This document shows, piece after piece, positions 17,008 to 26,482 of a stretch of 64,000 bases of DNA (position 1 is its first letter; every line of letters begins with the position of its first letter). This stretch comes from Brevibacillus brevis (GTDB lineage: Bacteria > Bacillota > Bacilli > Brevibacillales > Brevibacillaceae), in NCBI RefSeq assembly GCF_900637055.1, contig NZ_LR134338.1:1682001-1746000 (forward strand). The letters run 5' to 3'. The notes under the pieces were generated by a model. That model was not told the origin of the DNA. It did not search any database and saw only the letters and a list, made by a program, of their open reading frames with translations. Both the position numbers and the translations under genes were made by a program.

Positions 17008-18147
17008 ATGAGTGGGAAACCTCACGGGGGAGAGCTGGTAAACCGTTTTGATCCACAGGCAGACCTGTCGGTGACTACGCATGAGGTGGAGATAGATGCA
17101 TTTGCACTCGCAGATCTGGAGTTAATCGGGATTGGGGGCTACAGTCCGCTTGAGGGATTTTTGGATCGGGCGGATTATATTTCTGTCGTTGAGCAGATGC
17201 GGCTGGAAGATGGTACCGTTTGGAGCATTCCGATCACGCTTCCGGTTTCGACCACTGTCGCAGGAGCCTTGCAGATCGGAGACAAGGTGCGGTTGAGCCA
17301 TCAAGGCTCGGTATATGGCATTCTTGCGATCACCGATATTTATTCACCTGACAAGGAGCGAGAGGCCCGGCTCGTCTATGGCACCGACGATCCGAATCAT
17401 CCCGGGGTGAAAAAGCTGCTGGAGCGTCCCGCCGTTTATTTGGGTGGCCCGATTACGTTGGTAAAGCGCACCGAAAAAGGTCGTTTTGCCAGCTATCACT
17501 TCGATCCGGCACAAACGAGAGAAAGATTTGCCGAGAAGGGCTGGAAAACGATTGTCGGCTTTCAAACGCGTAACCCCGTCCACCGCGCGCATGAATACAT
17601 TCAGAAATCAGCGCTCGAAATCGTTGACGGTCTCTTTTTGAATCCTCTCGTGGGCGAAACGAAGGCAGATGACATCCCTGCTGATGTGCGGATGAACAGT
17701 TATCAGGTATTGCTGGAAAAATACTATCCGGCTAGCCGGGTAGAGTTGGCCGTGTTCCCGGCTGCCATGCGCTACGCGGGACCGCGGGAAGCAATTTTTC
17801 ACGCATTGGTGAGGAAGAATTACGGCTGCACTCATTTTATTGTAGGCCGGGACCACGCGGGTGTTGGCAACTATTACGGGACGTACGATGCCCAGCATAT
17901 TTTCCGCCAGTTCCAGCCAGAGGAGCTAGGGATTACGCCATTATTTTTCGAGAACAGCTTTTATTGCAAGAGCTGCGAAAACATGGCCTCCACCAAAACG
18001 TGCCCGCATGACAGTGAGCATCATGTCGCGCTGTCCGGGACAAAGGTGAGGGAAATGCTTTCGCGCGGGGACGCTCCGCCACCAGAATTTAGCCGTCCTG
18101 AGGTCGCACAGGTATTGATCGAAGGACTGCGACCGGTGTCCGTATAA
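17008..18147 (+). CDS. sat: Sulfate adenylyltransferase
   Basis: ATP sulfurylase of the homo-oligomeric type: ATP + sulfate to APS + PPi. 379 residues, usual for Bacillota. Hallmarks are [14 protein letters not shown] (about 184-197, HxxH for phosphate binding), [16 protein letters not shown] and [12 protein letters not shown] (about 282-293). Four Cys near the C terminus (CKSC...C) plus His suggest a zinc site seen in this subfamily. ATG 17008 follows ATAGGAGGGG. Confidence 0.95.
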   Translation: MSGKPHGGELVNRFDPQADLSVTTHEVEIDAFALADLELIGIGGYSPLEGFLDRADYISVVEQMRLEDGTVWSIPITLPVSTTVAGALQIGDKVRLSHQGSVYGILAITDIYSPDKEREARLVYGTDDPNHPGVKKLLERPAVYLGGPITLVKRTEKGRFASYHFDPAQTRERFAEKGWKTIVGFQTRNPVHRAHEYIQKSALEIVDGLFLNPLVGETKADDIPADVRMNSYQVLLEKYYPASRVELAVFPAAMRYAGPREAIFHALVRKNYGCTHFIVGRDHAGVGNYYGTYDAQHIFRQFQPEELGITPLFFENSFYCKSCENMASTKTCPHDSEHHVALSGTKVREMLSRGDAPPPEFSRPEVAQVLIEGLRPVSV

Positions 18148-18186
18148 GCGGCTAAAAGAAAGCAGTTGTAAGAGAGGAGAGAGACG

Positions 18187-18792
18187 ATGAGTAGAGAGGG
18201 CACCGCGAATATTGTATGGCATCCAACGACGGTAAACAAACAAGACCGTCAGAAGCGTGCAGGCCACAAAAGCTGTGTCTTATGGTTTACGGGGCTGTCT
18301 GGTGCGGGCAAATCGACGTTGGCCAATGCAGTCGAGCACGAACTGCATCAAAGAGGGCTAGCCAGTTACGTACTGGATGGTGACAATATACGTCACGGCT
18401 TAAACCACGGATTGGGGTTTGGAGCAGAGGACAGACGGGAAAATATTCGCCGAATTAGCGAAGTCGCGAAGCTGTTCGTGGATGCAGGTGTGATTACCTT
18501 GACGGCGTTTATCTCTCCGTATCGGGAAGACCGGGAGCTTGCGCGCAATCTGGTAGAGGCAGGAGAATTCATCGAGGTATACGTAAAATGTTCATTGGAA
18601 GAGTGCGAGCGCCGGGATGTGAAGGGACTATACCAAAAAGCGAGAAGCGGGGAGATTGATCAGTTTACGGGGATTTCAGCACCGTATGAAGAGCCTGTTC
18701 AAGCGGAGTTGGTCATTGAGAGTGACAAGCAGACGATTGAAGAAGCTGTCCAGATTGTTCTTACATACCTGGAAGAGCACCAAATTCTCTAG
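18187..18792 (+). CDS. cysC: Adenylyl-sulfate kinase
   Basis: Phosphorylates APS to PAPS. 201 residues with the P-loop GLSGAGKST (about 37-45), [10 protein letters not shown] (APS contact), RRENIRR and the lid region [21 protein letters not shown] precedes ATG 18187. It is the last gene of the sulfate operon; a terminator follows after about 15 bases. Confidence 0.95.
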   Translation: MSREGTANIVWHPTTVNKQDRQKRAGHKSCVLWFTGLSGAGKSTLANAVEHELHQRGLASYVLDGDNIRHGLNHGLGFGAEDRRENIRRISEVAKLFVDAGVITLTAFISPYREDRELARNLVEAGEFIEVYVKCSLEECERRDVKGLYQKARSGEIDQFTGISAPYEEPVQAELVIESDKQTIEEAVQIVLTYLEEHQIL

Positions 18793-18806
18793 TTTCATCG
18801 GTACGT

Positions 18807-18845
18807 AAAAAAGCACGACGCGAGAGGCGCCGTGCTTTCTTCGTG
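18807..18845. terminator. Bidirectional terminator after cysC
   Basis: AAAGCACG (18810-18817)/CGTGCTTT (18831-18838) stem with partial inner pairing. T-rich on both exits, so it likely also serves the minus-strand lipoprotein gene ending at 18856. Confidence 0.75.
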
Positions 18846-18855
18846 AGGGAAAATA

Positions 18856-20130
18856 TTACTTCGTAGTGGTCGCTGCTTCTTCAGCTTCCAGATCCTCAGC
18901 CATTTCTTCCATCCATTTTTGTTGATCAACCATGCTTTCAGCGATTGGACGAACAAAGCCTTTGTCGCTGAAGCTGTTGATTGCTTTTTCATCTTTTACC
19001 AGCTGTTCTACAGTCAGACCAGCATCTTTTGCTGGCGCATTGAACTTGGTTGCTTTTCCGAAGTTGTATGCATATTGATCAGCAGCCAGACCGATTGTTA
19101 CAGCTTGCTTCATTTCAGGCGCTTGGAACGTTACGCTCAGATCGCTTGTTTGTTTCACAGGCATTTTGTTGCTGTCGATGTAGAAGTCGAGGTTCCAAGC
19201 GAGCTTGTGGAAGCCTTCTTTTTTCATTTCTTCTACGATTTTTTCAGGTGTGTATTCTTTACCTGTTTCATCCAACCATTTTTTCGCTTCAGCCATGCCT
19301 TCGTTTACCATCGCTTCCGCATTTGCGCGCTTCTCAGCTTCTGTGGTTTTCTTGCCCAGTTCCGGGTACAGATCTTCTGTCATGGAAGTGGTCAGTACCA
19401 TCATATCGATCGCAAAATCTTTTACTTCTTTGCTAGCTACTGCATCGTTAGCTGTGAAGAAGAACATTTTTACCAATTCTTTTGCGTCGATTTTTACAGT
19501 TACATGAGTCGCTTCTACTTTTTCACCGTTCGGCAATGTAACGGATTGTTTGCCATGGTTTTTCGCGTCTGCCAATGTATAGCCGTATTTACTTACATAC
19601 TTTTTCACAAAGTTGAAAGTAAGGTCGTTCATTTTGTCTTGGTATTCTTTCAGCTTCGCCGCGTTAGCAGCATCGGAGCCGCCAAACTCAGCCATGAATG
19701 GATTGGATGAGTTCGAATCGATTACCAAGTATTTGCTGTCCAGCGGAGACTTCACGTAGACTTTATCTTCGTCAACGATCGTTTCAACGGATGCTTTTTT
19801 GTCACCTGTCCAGAGCTTGTTGTCGCGCAGGAGCTTGTCGTCTTTTACTTCTACTTCAAACTTCACAGTGTCCAGATCCAGCTGGGAGCCTTTTACTGTT
19901 ACGCCTGCTTTCAAAGCGGACAACAACGCCTGTCCTTCTTTGTCAGCCGGTTCTCCGAATGCTTCAGGCAATTTCTCAACGTCGCCTGTCAGCTTCAAAG
20001 AGCCTTCGAAATCATAGTTTGGCTTGTCAATTGTCGCTACGATAGAATCACGCACCAGGGATGCCTCGCCAGCACAACCGGTCAGCAGTACCGTACCTGC
20101 TACCAAAAGGGCGCTACCTTTTTTCCACAT
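18856..20130 (-). CDS. Predicted lipoprotein of unknown function
   Basis: 424 residues. Signal peptide with lipobox LLTGC (lipid-anchored Cys about 19), then an all-soluble domain rich in Lys, Asp and Glu with alternating strands, ending in an acidic helical tail. The phrasing NYDFEGSLKLTGD and KMPVKQTSDLSVTFQ suggests a LolA/LppX-like open beta-barrel fold, but this is an impression and not a motif match. Strong AGGGGAGGA site before ATG 20130; divergent from sftA. Confidence 0.75.
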   Translation of the reverse strand: MWKKGSALLVAGTVLLTGCAGEASLVRDSIVATIDKPNYDFEGSLKLTGDVEKLPEAFGEPADKEGQALLSALKAGVTVKGSQLDLDTVKFEVEVKDDKLLRDNKLWTGDKKASVETIVDEDKVYVKSPLDSKYLVIDSNSSNPFMAEFGGSDAANAAKLKEYQDKMNDLTFNFVKKYVSKYGYTLADAKNHGKQSVTLPNGEKVEATHVTVKIDAKELVKMFFFTANDAVASKEVKDFAIDMMVLTTSMTEDLYPELGKKTTEAEKRANAEAMVNEGMAEAKKWLDETGKEYTPEKIVEEMKKEGFHKLAWNLDFYIDSNKMPVKQTSDLSVTFQAPEMKQAVTIGLAADQYAYNFGKATKFNAPAKDAGLTVEQLVKDEKAINSFSDKGFVRPIAESMVDQQKWMEEMAEDLEAEEAATTTK

Positions 20131-20298
20131 GATGTGTTCCTCCCCTATGTATTTAAATTTTTATTCCCCTTTGTTCTACGCTCAAATAGAGAAAAGGTTT
20201 CGCAAAAACGGAAAAAAATCACAATCCAGCTAATTCTGCCCCCTTTTCGTGGTAAGATGAAGGGGAAAAGATGGTTAGTGAAGAAAGGGCGTTGCAAC

Positions 20299-23205
20299 AT
20301 GTGGTCGTGGCTTCAAAAGCTGATGAACTTTTTTCAGGGAGAAAGAGAAGAGGAAATAGAGGAAGAAGGCCGTCCAGCAGGTACCGGTAACCCAACAGGT
20401 ACTCCCGCTCCCCGTCAGCCTCAGGCGAGAACAAAAAGCATATATCCAAAAGAACGGGTAGACACTCGAGATATAGAAGACAATGTGCGTCAAAGAAGAG
20501 AGCGTCAATTTCGTTTTCCAGTTGTCCCGGATGACTATTTGGAGAAGAAGCGCAATCGTAGCGAGAATCCTGCCGAATCGAATGAACGCAGTCGCCAGCA
20601 GGCACCTCGTGAGCGTTTCGAGCCCAAGCGTGAAACGGTGCGGCCAGCAAATGAGCGCGTGCTGGAAACAAAGACAGAGCCCGTTTTCGAGAAAAAGAAA
20701 CCTGAGCTTGTCAAAAACAACATCGAGATGCCGCAGCGTCCAAACCGTACGCCGCAAAAAGAAGCGGAAAAAGTAACGAGACCCGTTTTTTCTACAGAAG
20801 AAAAGCGTGCCTACCAGCCGTCTGAAATCGTTTCCCCTGTTTATGGGAAAATTACCCCGGCGACGCGCGAGGCGGAACATCGAATCCATACGACTGCGGG
20901 AATCATTTATCCGCGTTTGGAGCAAGAAGAGCATTTACAGCAAATGAAGCAGTGGGAACAAGAGATAAGCGAGCGGTATTTTCAAGAGGAGCAAGAGTCT
21001 GCTTCTTTTGAGCAAAATGAACCGCAGCATGTTTTTGTTGCGGATAATTCTGTACATAACGAAGGAGAAAATGCTGCTGCGGAGACTGCTGTGGCAGAAG
21101 CTCTTGATTCAGAACGTGAGGTTGCTGCTTCCGTACAATTGGAAGAGACGGTGGCACAAGTGCATGAGGAAGAAGAGGCACAAGCAGAAGAGAGCGAACT
21201 TGCAGAACCAATGGCGAGCGTGATTTCCGAAGAGAAGGAATCGGAGTCTATTGGGCAATTAGAATCTACAGACTGCTCTCAAGCGATGGAAGAGCGGCTA
21301 GCCCATGAGGAAGCCGAGCATAGACTGATCACTACACTCAGTGCGGTTGTGCAGGTGGAGAGCGAGAATGATGGCGATAACGTGGATTCTCCTTCTGTTG
21401 AGGAGGAGAATCAAGCAGTCAATACGGAGCTGGAGAGCGATGCCATCGAAGAGCCTGCCTATGCATCTGCTATCAGCCGTTTGCTAGAGAGAGCAGAAAT
21501 AGATTCACCACAGGAACTCAGTTCAGCAGGAACGGCTTCGGTTTCCGAAGAGATGCCAGAGCGAACAGAGCCAACTGAGCCTGAATCCATTGCTCAACCA
21601 ATTGTGGAACCGATTGTAGAACCAGTTGTAGAACCAGCTGCAGAATCTGTTGTGGAAACCGTACCAGTCCCTGTCCCAGCTTCATCCGTTGCACAGTCCG
21701 TGAACATGTCTCAGGCATCCATTACTAGGCAGCCTGCTGTTCCGTTAAAAGACTCGTCCAATGAAGCTGACCAAGGAGCAGAGTCAGCACAGCCGCCATA
21801 CGCCTTGCCGGATTTGGGACTGCTGAATCCGAGCCCGCCGGTCAGCGATGATGACGATGAGCATACGCAAATTCAAAAGCTGTTATTGGAAGAGACGCTC
21901 GCGAATTTCAATGTCAGCGCTCAGGTCGTAGGGATTGTCAAAGGCCCATCCGTGACACGCTTTGAGCTGCAACCGGCTCCCGGCGTAAAAGTGAACAAGA
22001 TTACAGGATTGATTGACGATATCAAGCTGAATTTGGCTGCCAAAGACATTCGCATCGAGGCACCGATTCCAGGACGCAATGCCATCGGAATCGAAGTCCC
22101 GAATATGTCCAGCCAGCCTGTATTAATCGAGAAGATCATCAGCTCAGACAAGTTTCAGGAACATTCATCTCCGCTGGCGGTCGCACTCGGTATGGACATC
22201 GGCGGAGAGCCGATTATTGCGGATATTAAAAAGATGCCGCACGGTTTGATTGCTGGCTCGACAGGCTCGGGTAAAAGTGTCTGCATCAACTCCATCATCG
22301 TCAGTCTGCTGTACAAGGCGACTCCTGAGCAGGTGCGATTGCTCTTGATCGATCCGAAAATGGTGGAGCTCGCCCCTTACAATCATTTGCCGCATCTGGT
22401 TACGCCTGTCGTAACGGAGGCCAAGCAGGCAACGGCTTCTCTCAAGTGGGCCGTGGAAGAAATGGAGAAGCGCTATGCGCTGTTCGTAGATGCGGGTGTT
22501 CGCGATATTGAACGCTACAATCAGACGACAGACGATCAGCTGCCATATATCGTGATCGTCATTGATGAGTTGGCTGACCTGATGATGGTCTCGCCGCAGG
22601 ATGTGGAGGACTGCATTATCCGGATCGCCCAGAAGGCGCGTGCTTGCGGTATTCATTTGCTTCTGGCGACACAGCGCCCATCCGTAGACGTCATTACCGG
22701 AAACATCAAGGCAAACGTACCGACTCGTCTTGCTTTTGCCGTGTTCTCCCAAGTGGACTCGCGCACGATTCTCGATCAGTCTGGGGCAGAACGACTGTTG
22801 GGGAGAGGGGACATGCTGTTCCTTGAGAGCGGCACGACTCCAGTCCGTCTGCAAGGGAACTTCGTTTCGGATGACGAGATTGAGCGAATCACGCACATGA
22901 TCAAAAAGCAAAGAAAGCCTGCGTACATTTTCAGCAAGGAAGATTTGGAGCAGCAGGTTGCTTCGTTTGACAGCGGAGATGATCCGTTGTATCTGGAAGC
23001 GCTCGTGTTCGTGGCCGATCAGGGACAAGCTTCTGCATCTGGATTGCAACGCCGTTTCCGCGTCGGATATAACCGTGCTGCCCGACTCATCGAAATGATG
23101 GAGGCAGATGGGTACGTCGCTGGACAAAGTGGCGGTAAGGCTCGCGCTGTCCTGATTTCCAAGGAGGATGCACAAGCCGTAGTGGAGGGATCAACACTCG
23201 TGTAA
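20299..23205 (+). CDS. sftA: Soluble FtsK/SpoIIIE-type DNA translocase SftA
   Basis: Septum-associated DNA pump that clears chromosome ends during division. The 968-residue product has no N-terminal membrane helices, which separates SftA (YtpS) from SpoIIIE. Residues about 1-510 form a long charged, Glu/Gln-rich linker with a VEPIVEPVVEP-like repeat. The motor follows: HTQIQKLLLEETLANF, the Walker A loop AGSTGSGKSVC, Walker B YIVIVIDELADLMM and LLLATQRPSVDVITG. A C-terminal gamma winged helix (DPLYLEALVFV to the end) should read KOPS/SRS-like DNA. Start ATG 20299 has AAGAAAGGG upstream; an ATG at 20257 is possible. Confidence 0.93.
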   Translation: MWSWLQKLMNFFQGEREEEIEEEGRPAGTGNPTGTPAPRQPQARTKSIYPKERVDTRDIEDNVRQRRERQFRFPVVPDDYLEKKRNRSENPAESNERSRQQAPRERFEPKRETVRPANERVLETKTEPVFEKKKPELVKNNIEMPQRPNRTPQKEAEKVTRPVFSTEEKRAYQPSEIVSPVYGKITPATREAEHRIHTTAGIIYPRLEQEEHLQQMKQWEQEISERYFQEEQESASFEQNEPQHVFVADNSVHNEGENAAAETAVAEALDSEREVAASVQLEETVAQVHEEEEAQAEESELAEPMASVISEEKESESIGQLESTDCSQAMEERLAHEEAEHRLITTLSAVVQVESENDGDNVDSPSVEEENQAVNTELESDAIEEPAYASAISRLLERAEIDSPQELSSAGTASVSEEMPERTEPTEPESIAQPIVEPIVEPVVEPAAESVVETVPVPVPASSVAQSVNMSQASITRQPAVPLKDSSNEADQGAESAQPPYALPDLGLLNPSPPVSDDDDEHTQIQKLLLEETLANFNVSAQVVGIVKGPSVTRFELQPAPGVKVNKITGLIDDIKLNLAAKDIRIEAPIPGRNAIGIEVPNMSSQPVLIEKIISSDKFQEHSSPLAVALGMDIGGEPIIADIKKMPHGLIAGSTGSGKSVCINSIIVSLLYKATPEQVRLLLIDPKMVELAPYNHLPHLVTPVVTEAKQATASLKWAVEEMEKRYALFVDAGVRDIERYNQTTDDQLPYIVIVIDELADLMMVSPQDVEDCIIRIAQKARACGIHLLLATQRPSVDVITGNIKANVPTRLAFAVFSQVDSRTILDQSGAERLLGRGDMLFLESGTTPVRLQGNFVSDDEIERITHMIKKQRKPAYIFSKEDLEQQVASFDSGDDPLYLEALVFVADQGQASASGLQRRFRVGYNRAARLIEMMEADGYVAGQSGGKARAVLISKEDAQAVVEGSTLV

Positions 23206-23209
23206 AAAA

Positions 23210-23240
23210 CGAGGGTCTTGCATAGAGCAAGGCCCTTTCT
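23210..23240 (+). terminator. Terminator after sftA
   Basis: AGGGTCTTGC (23212-23221) and GCAAGGCCCT (23227-23236) pair with one wobble, loop of 5 nt, short T-run. Confidence 0.75.
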
Positions 23241-23317
23241 AAACGGACGAGTTGCCTAAATATTCAGTAAGGTAGTATGCTATAAGATAGATGTTGAGAT
23301 GGAAAGGAACGATGACG

Positions 23318-23713
23318 ATGAATCCACTGGCGAAAAAGTATCAGGAAATTGACGACAAAATGGTCTTGTTCAATGAAGAGTATTATTTGAGCGTGGAAAA
23401 AATCGACATTGCCGCAATGACGCTGGAAAAAAGGGAGTCGCTCTTTAATCAACTGTACGATTTCGACAGTTCGGATATGGAGCTGGAGATCGACGTCTCC
23501 GAGGAAGATAAGGGCGTTTGGTACCTGCAATTGCTCGTACCGCATGTATTGACACTGCCTGAGGCTGCCAAAAGACGGATCGAAAATGGAACCAATCAAC
23601 TCACTCAGCATTTGACTGAACAGGCAGATGAGCTTGTGAGAACGCAATTGCTTGGGGAAGAAATTTATGCCTATGTGAAACGGTACAATCCGGATTTGGA
23701 GCGTATTGCCTAA
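23318..23713 (+). CDS. Unknown 131-residue acidic protein
   Basis: Soluble, Glu/Leu-rich and mostly helical, with a central strand-rich segment (MELEIDVSEEDKGVWYLQLLVPH). No cysteine, signal or recognised domain. ATG 23318 is about nine bases after AAAGGA; an ATG two codons earlier is too close. A possible promoter (TTGCCT at 23252, TATGCT at 23276, 18 bp apart) and a good terminator flank it, so it is a single-gene unit. Function unknown. Confidence 0.65.
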   Translation: MNPLAKKYQEIDDKMVLFNEEYYLSVEKIDIAAMTLEKRESLFNQLYDFDSSDMELEIDVSEEDKGVWYLQLLVPHVLTLPEAAKRRIENGTNQLTQHLTEQADELVRTQLLGEEIYAYVKRYNPDLERIA

Positions 23714-23718
23714 TGACA

Positions 23719-23764
23719 AACATCCATCTATCCCACAACGCGGGGGCAGATGGATGTTTTTTTT
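23719..23764 (+). terminator. Terminator after the 131-residue gene
   Basis: ACATCCATCT (23720-23729) pairs perfectly with AGATGGATGT (23748-23757), followed by a run of eight T's. Confidence 0.85.
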
Positions 23765-23767
23765 ACC

Positions 23768-25306
23768 TTATGCTTTGGCAATTTTGGTCGCCAGCCAGGT
23801 ACAGGCGGTCTTATTGGTTGTGGTTGCAATCCATTCGCACGGTTGGTTGTTTACAGGAGTGATCAAGCGCAGTGTATCGCCTTTGAGCCCGCCGTATTTG
23901 ACGGTGGTGCTTGGTGGGGCTGCTACATACACCACACGCTCGTTGATCGAAACAGTTGGGATATAGGAAGAGTTTTCGGATTTGTAGCCGCTAGTGAGGG
24001 AAACAGGAACAGGGAGGTTTTTCATGGAGAGGGTTATTTTATCCGAAGACTTGTGATAAAACATTTTTCCAGTAACCTGGCTGAAGTCGCCACCATCCAC
24101 GGTGACTACCAATGGGTACGTTCCGGTGCCATAGAGCATGATTGCGTGGTCAGAACCGGAATAACGGTTGTTTATGAGAGAGACGTTTCCGCAGCGGTTC
24201 AACGAAATGTTTTGGGTCAGCCGTGGGTCAAACGAACAGTTCCTCACAGTAACTTGTCTCTCGGCGAGCACATCCCATGGCTCCAAGCTCAAGGCGTAGC
24301 CGCCGATGGAAGTCGCCGTATCATTGGCCTCGAAGCTGCAGCCATCAAATACAAGTCCTACATCCGAATAATCCACGGTAAGCCCAGTACCAACCGTCTT
24401 TGTACTTCCTTGTGCGGTCGTATGCAATACCCAGCGACAGTTGCTGAACGTCATGTTTTTCATAAAGTTCACCCGATTTTTCTCATTGGGTGCGGTATAA
24501 AAAACGGATGAGCTGATACAGCCTGTCATGCCAGTGAGACTGAAGCTGGCGAGTGAAACAAGCTGACTACCTTGCACGACCATCGGGGAGGACAGGTCAC
24601 CCTCCAAGTCGAGCTGCTGACGGCAAGAGACATTGCTCAGGTTTACGTGCATGGGTGTGGCTCCGTCATACCCTTCATTGAGCTCGACCTCAAAACGATC
24701 ACACGCTACATTCGCTGCATTCAGACGTTCCAGGCCACCCGTAACCGTAATGTCAGAGCGTGTACGCTTGCGGCTGTCGCTGTAAAAATCGGTAATTTGC
24801 ACAGAGCGGACATAGCAGTTCGTTACTCCGGCAAAGTAAAAATGGTCGGCGACTCCATCCGTACACCATACTTGTCGTAGCGCTACATAATTGATATAGC
24901 TGTTAGGACCGGCACCACGAATGTAGAAATCGGCGCTATGCTCGTAATCGTAAGGATCGGGAGGCAGCGGGTTGGCTCTTGCATTGGAATCAATCTTCAG
25001 GTTCGTGACCACAAAAGAATCAGCATCACCACCCGTGGACGTAATCGAGAAGAGCCAGCGCCAATCTGCTGCTGTTGAATTGGCTTTCCTTTTTAACACG
25101 GAAAAAGGACCGCTTCCCTGCATCACTAGGCTTTTTCCTGTTCCTAGGATGACCTCTAGCCTGTTTGGTTCAATAATATAGGTACCAGCAGGAAAAAACA
25201 GAGGAATTTGCTGGTTTAGAGCAGCAGTCAAGGCAGCCTGGATTGCCTGGGTATCGTCGGTCACTCCATCCCCCTTTGCTCCGTACGTTTTTACATCCAT
25301 CCACAT
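23768..25306 (-). CDS. Pectate-lyase-superfamily right-handed beta-helix protein
   Basis: 513 residues beginning with the signature of the Pectate_lyase_3/tailspike N-terminus (VKTYGAKGDGVTDDTQAIQAAL, whose DG-x-TDDT forms the first turn) and continuing as many short strands, several with Asn/Asp-rich turns (VTVRNCSFD, VSLINNRYSG). Such proteins bind or cut polysaccharides. There is no signal peptide or anchor, so export is unexplained. The start at 25306 lies ten bases after TGGAGGA; a Met six codons upstream overlaps that site. It is divergent from the exopolysaccharide operon, so the polymer made there is a plausible substrate (inference). Confidence 0.82.
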   Translation of the reverse strand: MWMDVKTYGAKGDGVTDDTQAIQAALTAALNQQIPLFFPAGTYIIEPNRLEVILGTGKSLVMQGSGPFSVLKRKANSTAADWRWLFSITSTGGDADSFVVTNLKIDSNARANPLPPDPYDYEHSADFYIRGAGPNSYINYVALRQVWCTDGVADHFYFAGVTNCYVRSVQITDFYSDSRKRTRSDITVTGGLERLNAANVACDRFEVELNEGYDGATPMHVNLSNVSCRQQLDLEGDLSSPMVVQGSQLVSLASFSLTGMTGCISSSVFYTAPNEKNRVNFMKNMTFSNCRWVLHTTAQGSTKTVGTGLTVDYSDVGLVFDGCSFEANDTATSIGGYALSLEPWDVLAERQVTVRNCSFDPRLTQNISLNRCGNVSLINNRYSGSDHAIMLYGTGTYPLVVTVDGGDFSQVTGKMFYHKSSDKITLSMKNLPVPVSLTSGYKSENSSYIPTVSINERVVYVAAPPSTTVKYGGLKGDTLRLITPVNNQPCEWIATTTNKTACTWLATKIAKA

Positions 25307-25332
25307 AAAAGCATTCTCCTCCAAAAATTGGT

Positions 25333-25346
25333 AGACAAGATTGTCT
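25333..25346. promoter_or_regulatory. AGACAA-N2-TTGTCT inverted repeat
   Basis: Perfect 6-2-6 dyad 27-40 bp upstream of the beta-helix gene start (minus strand), in the control region shared with the exopolysaccharide operon. Operator-like; no known regulator assigned. Confidence 0.35.
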
Positions 25347-25361
25347 TCTTTTCATTTCATT

Positions 25362-25392
25362 CAACCATTTCTCAAATGTTGACAACCATTTC
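25362..25392. promoter_or_regulatory. CAACCATTTC direct repeats with an embedded TTGACA
   Basis: CAACCATTTC occurs at 25362-25371 and 25383-25392, 21 bp apart (two helical turns), with TTGACA at 25379-25384 touching the second copy. No good -10 is found 16-18 bp downstream. The arrangement suggests a regulator-dependent promoter for the operon starting at 25499. Confidence 0.4.
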
Positions 25393-25498
25393 GTAAAAAG
25401 GGCATGGACTGCATAAAAAATGTGTTCCATAAACTTTGGGCAGCCACTGGCATATTTGTCCTAGAACCTCCGTATGAATAAGCAAAGAGGTGGAGAGT

Positions 25499-26482
25499 AT
25501 GTCGATTTTGGTGACAGGCGCAGCTGGATTTATCGGTTTTCATGTAGCACGACGGCTATTGGAACAAGGACAGACGGTGTGGGGGGTAGATAATTGCAAT
25601 GAGTATTACGACCCGGTCTTGAAGGGCAAACGACTGGAAATCCTCCAAGCGTACCCATCCTTTCGTTTTATCAAAGCGGATATTGCAGATCAGAGCAAAA
25701 TGGACGAGTTGTTCCGCGAAATGAAGCCGGAGCTTGTCATTCACTTGGCCGCTCAAGCGGGCGTCAGGTACAGTCTGGAAAACCCCCATGCCTATACGAC
25801 TTCCAATATCACCGGGTTTCTGCACATTTTGGAAGGATGCCGACGGTCGAGAGTCAGGCATTTGCTCTACGCATCCTCAAGCTCCGTCTACGGAGGGAAT
25901 ACAAAGCTGCCATTTGCGGAGTACGATCCCGTAGATGAGCCGGTCAGCTTGTACGCAGCAACGAAAAAAGCCAATGAACTGATGGCCTATACCTATAGTC
26001 ATTTATACGGCTTGCCTGCGACGGGACTTCGCTTCTTTACGGTATATGGGCCTTGGGGACGACCCGATATGGCGCTCTATACGTTTACCAAGGCGATTTT
26101 GTCGGGAGAGCCTGTCCGCATTTTCAACTACGGCAACATGACGAGGGACTTCACGTATGTGGACGATATCGTCGAAGGGATGCTGCGACTGCTGAATCGA
26201 ATCCCCCAAAGGGAGGGGGACAAGGCGCCGCATACGGTCTTCAACATCGGGAATCACCAGCCGATCGATTTGCTTACGTTTCTCTCGATATTGGAAGAGA
26301 AGCTGGGTAAAAAGGCTGTTCGCGACTATTTGCCCATTCAGCCGGGGGATGTTCCTGCTACCTATGCGTCAGTGGAAGCTTTGTATGAGGCGACAGGCTT
26401 TCGGCCGAAAACACCAGTCGATGTGGGGATTTCTCGCTTTGTAGACTGGTACGTCAGCTATTATGGTGTCGCGCATGCGTAA
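25499..26482 (+). CDS. NAD-dependent UDP-sugar epimerase (UDP-glucuronate epimerase type)
   Basis: First gene of the exopolysaccharide operon; supplies a nucleotide sugar. 327 residues of the extended SDR fold: GAAGFIG (7-13) binds NAD, Ser/Tyr152/Lys156 (YAATKK) form the catalytic set, and RFFTVYGPWGRPDMA is typical of UDP-glucuronic-acid 4-epimerases (CapI/WbpP-like). AAGAGGTGGAG precedes ATG 25499. It overlaps the next frame by a few codons. Exact substrate (UDP-GlcA versus a UDP-HexNAc) cannot be settled by eye. Confidence 0.88.
   Translation: MSILVTGAAGFIGFHVARRLLEQGQTVWGVDNCNEYYDPVLKGKRLEILQAYPSFRFIKADIADQSKMDELFREMKPELVIHLAAQAGVRYSLENPHAYTTSNITGFLHILEGCRRSRVRHLLYASSSSVYGGNTKLPFAEYDPVDEPVSLYAATKKANELMAYTYSHLYGLPATGLRFFTVYGPWGRPDMALYTFTKAILSGEPVRIFNYGNMTRDFTYVDDIVEGMLRLLNRIPQREGDKAPHTVFNIGNHQPIDLLTFLSILEEKLGKKAVRDYLPIQPGDVPATYASVEALYEATGFRPKTPVDVGISRFVDWYVSYYGVAHA

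Noticed and set aside
21585..21665. Repeated GTTGTAGAACCA-like units that look like a short tandem array
   Set aside because: They lie in frame inside sftA and encode the VEPIVEPVVEP linker; there are no spacers of CRISPR type.
22165..23175. Long minus-strand open frame antisense to sftA
   Set aside because: It lacks a ribosome site and family resemblance; it is the mirror of a strongly conserved FtsK motor.
23750..24511. Plus-strand open frame opposite the beta-helix gene
   Set aside because: No ribosome site; the minus-strand frame carries a recognisable domain and a good start.
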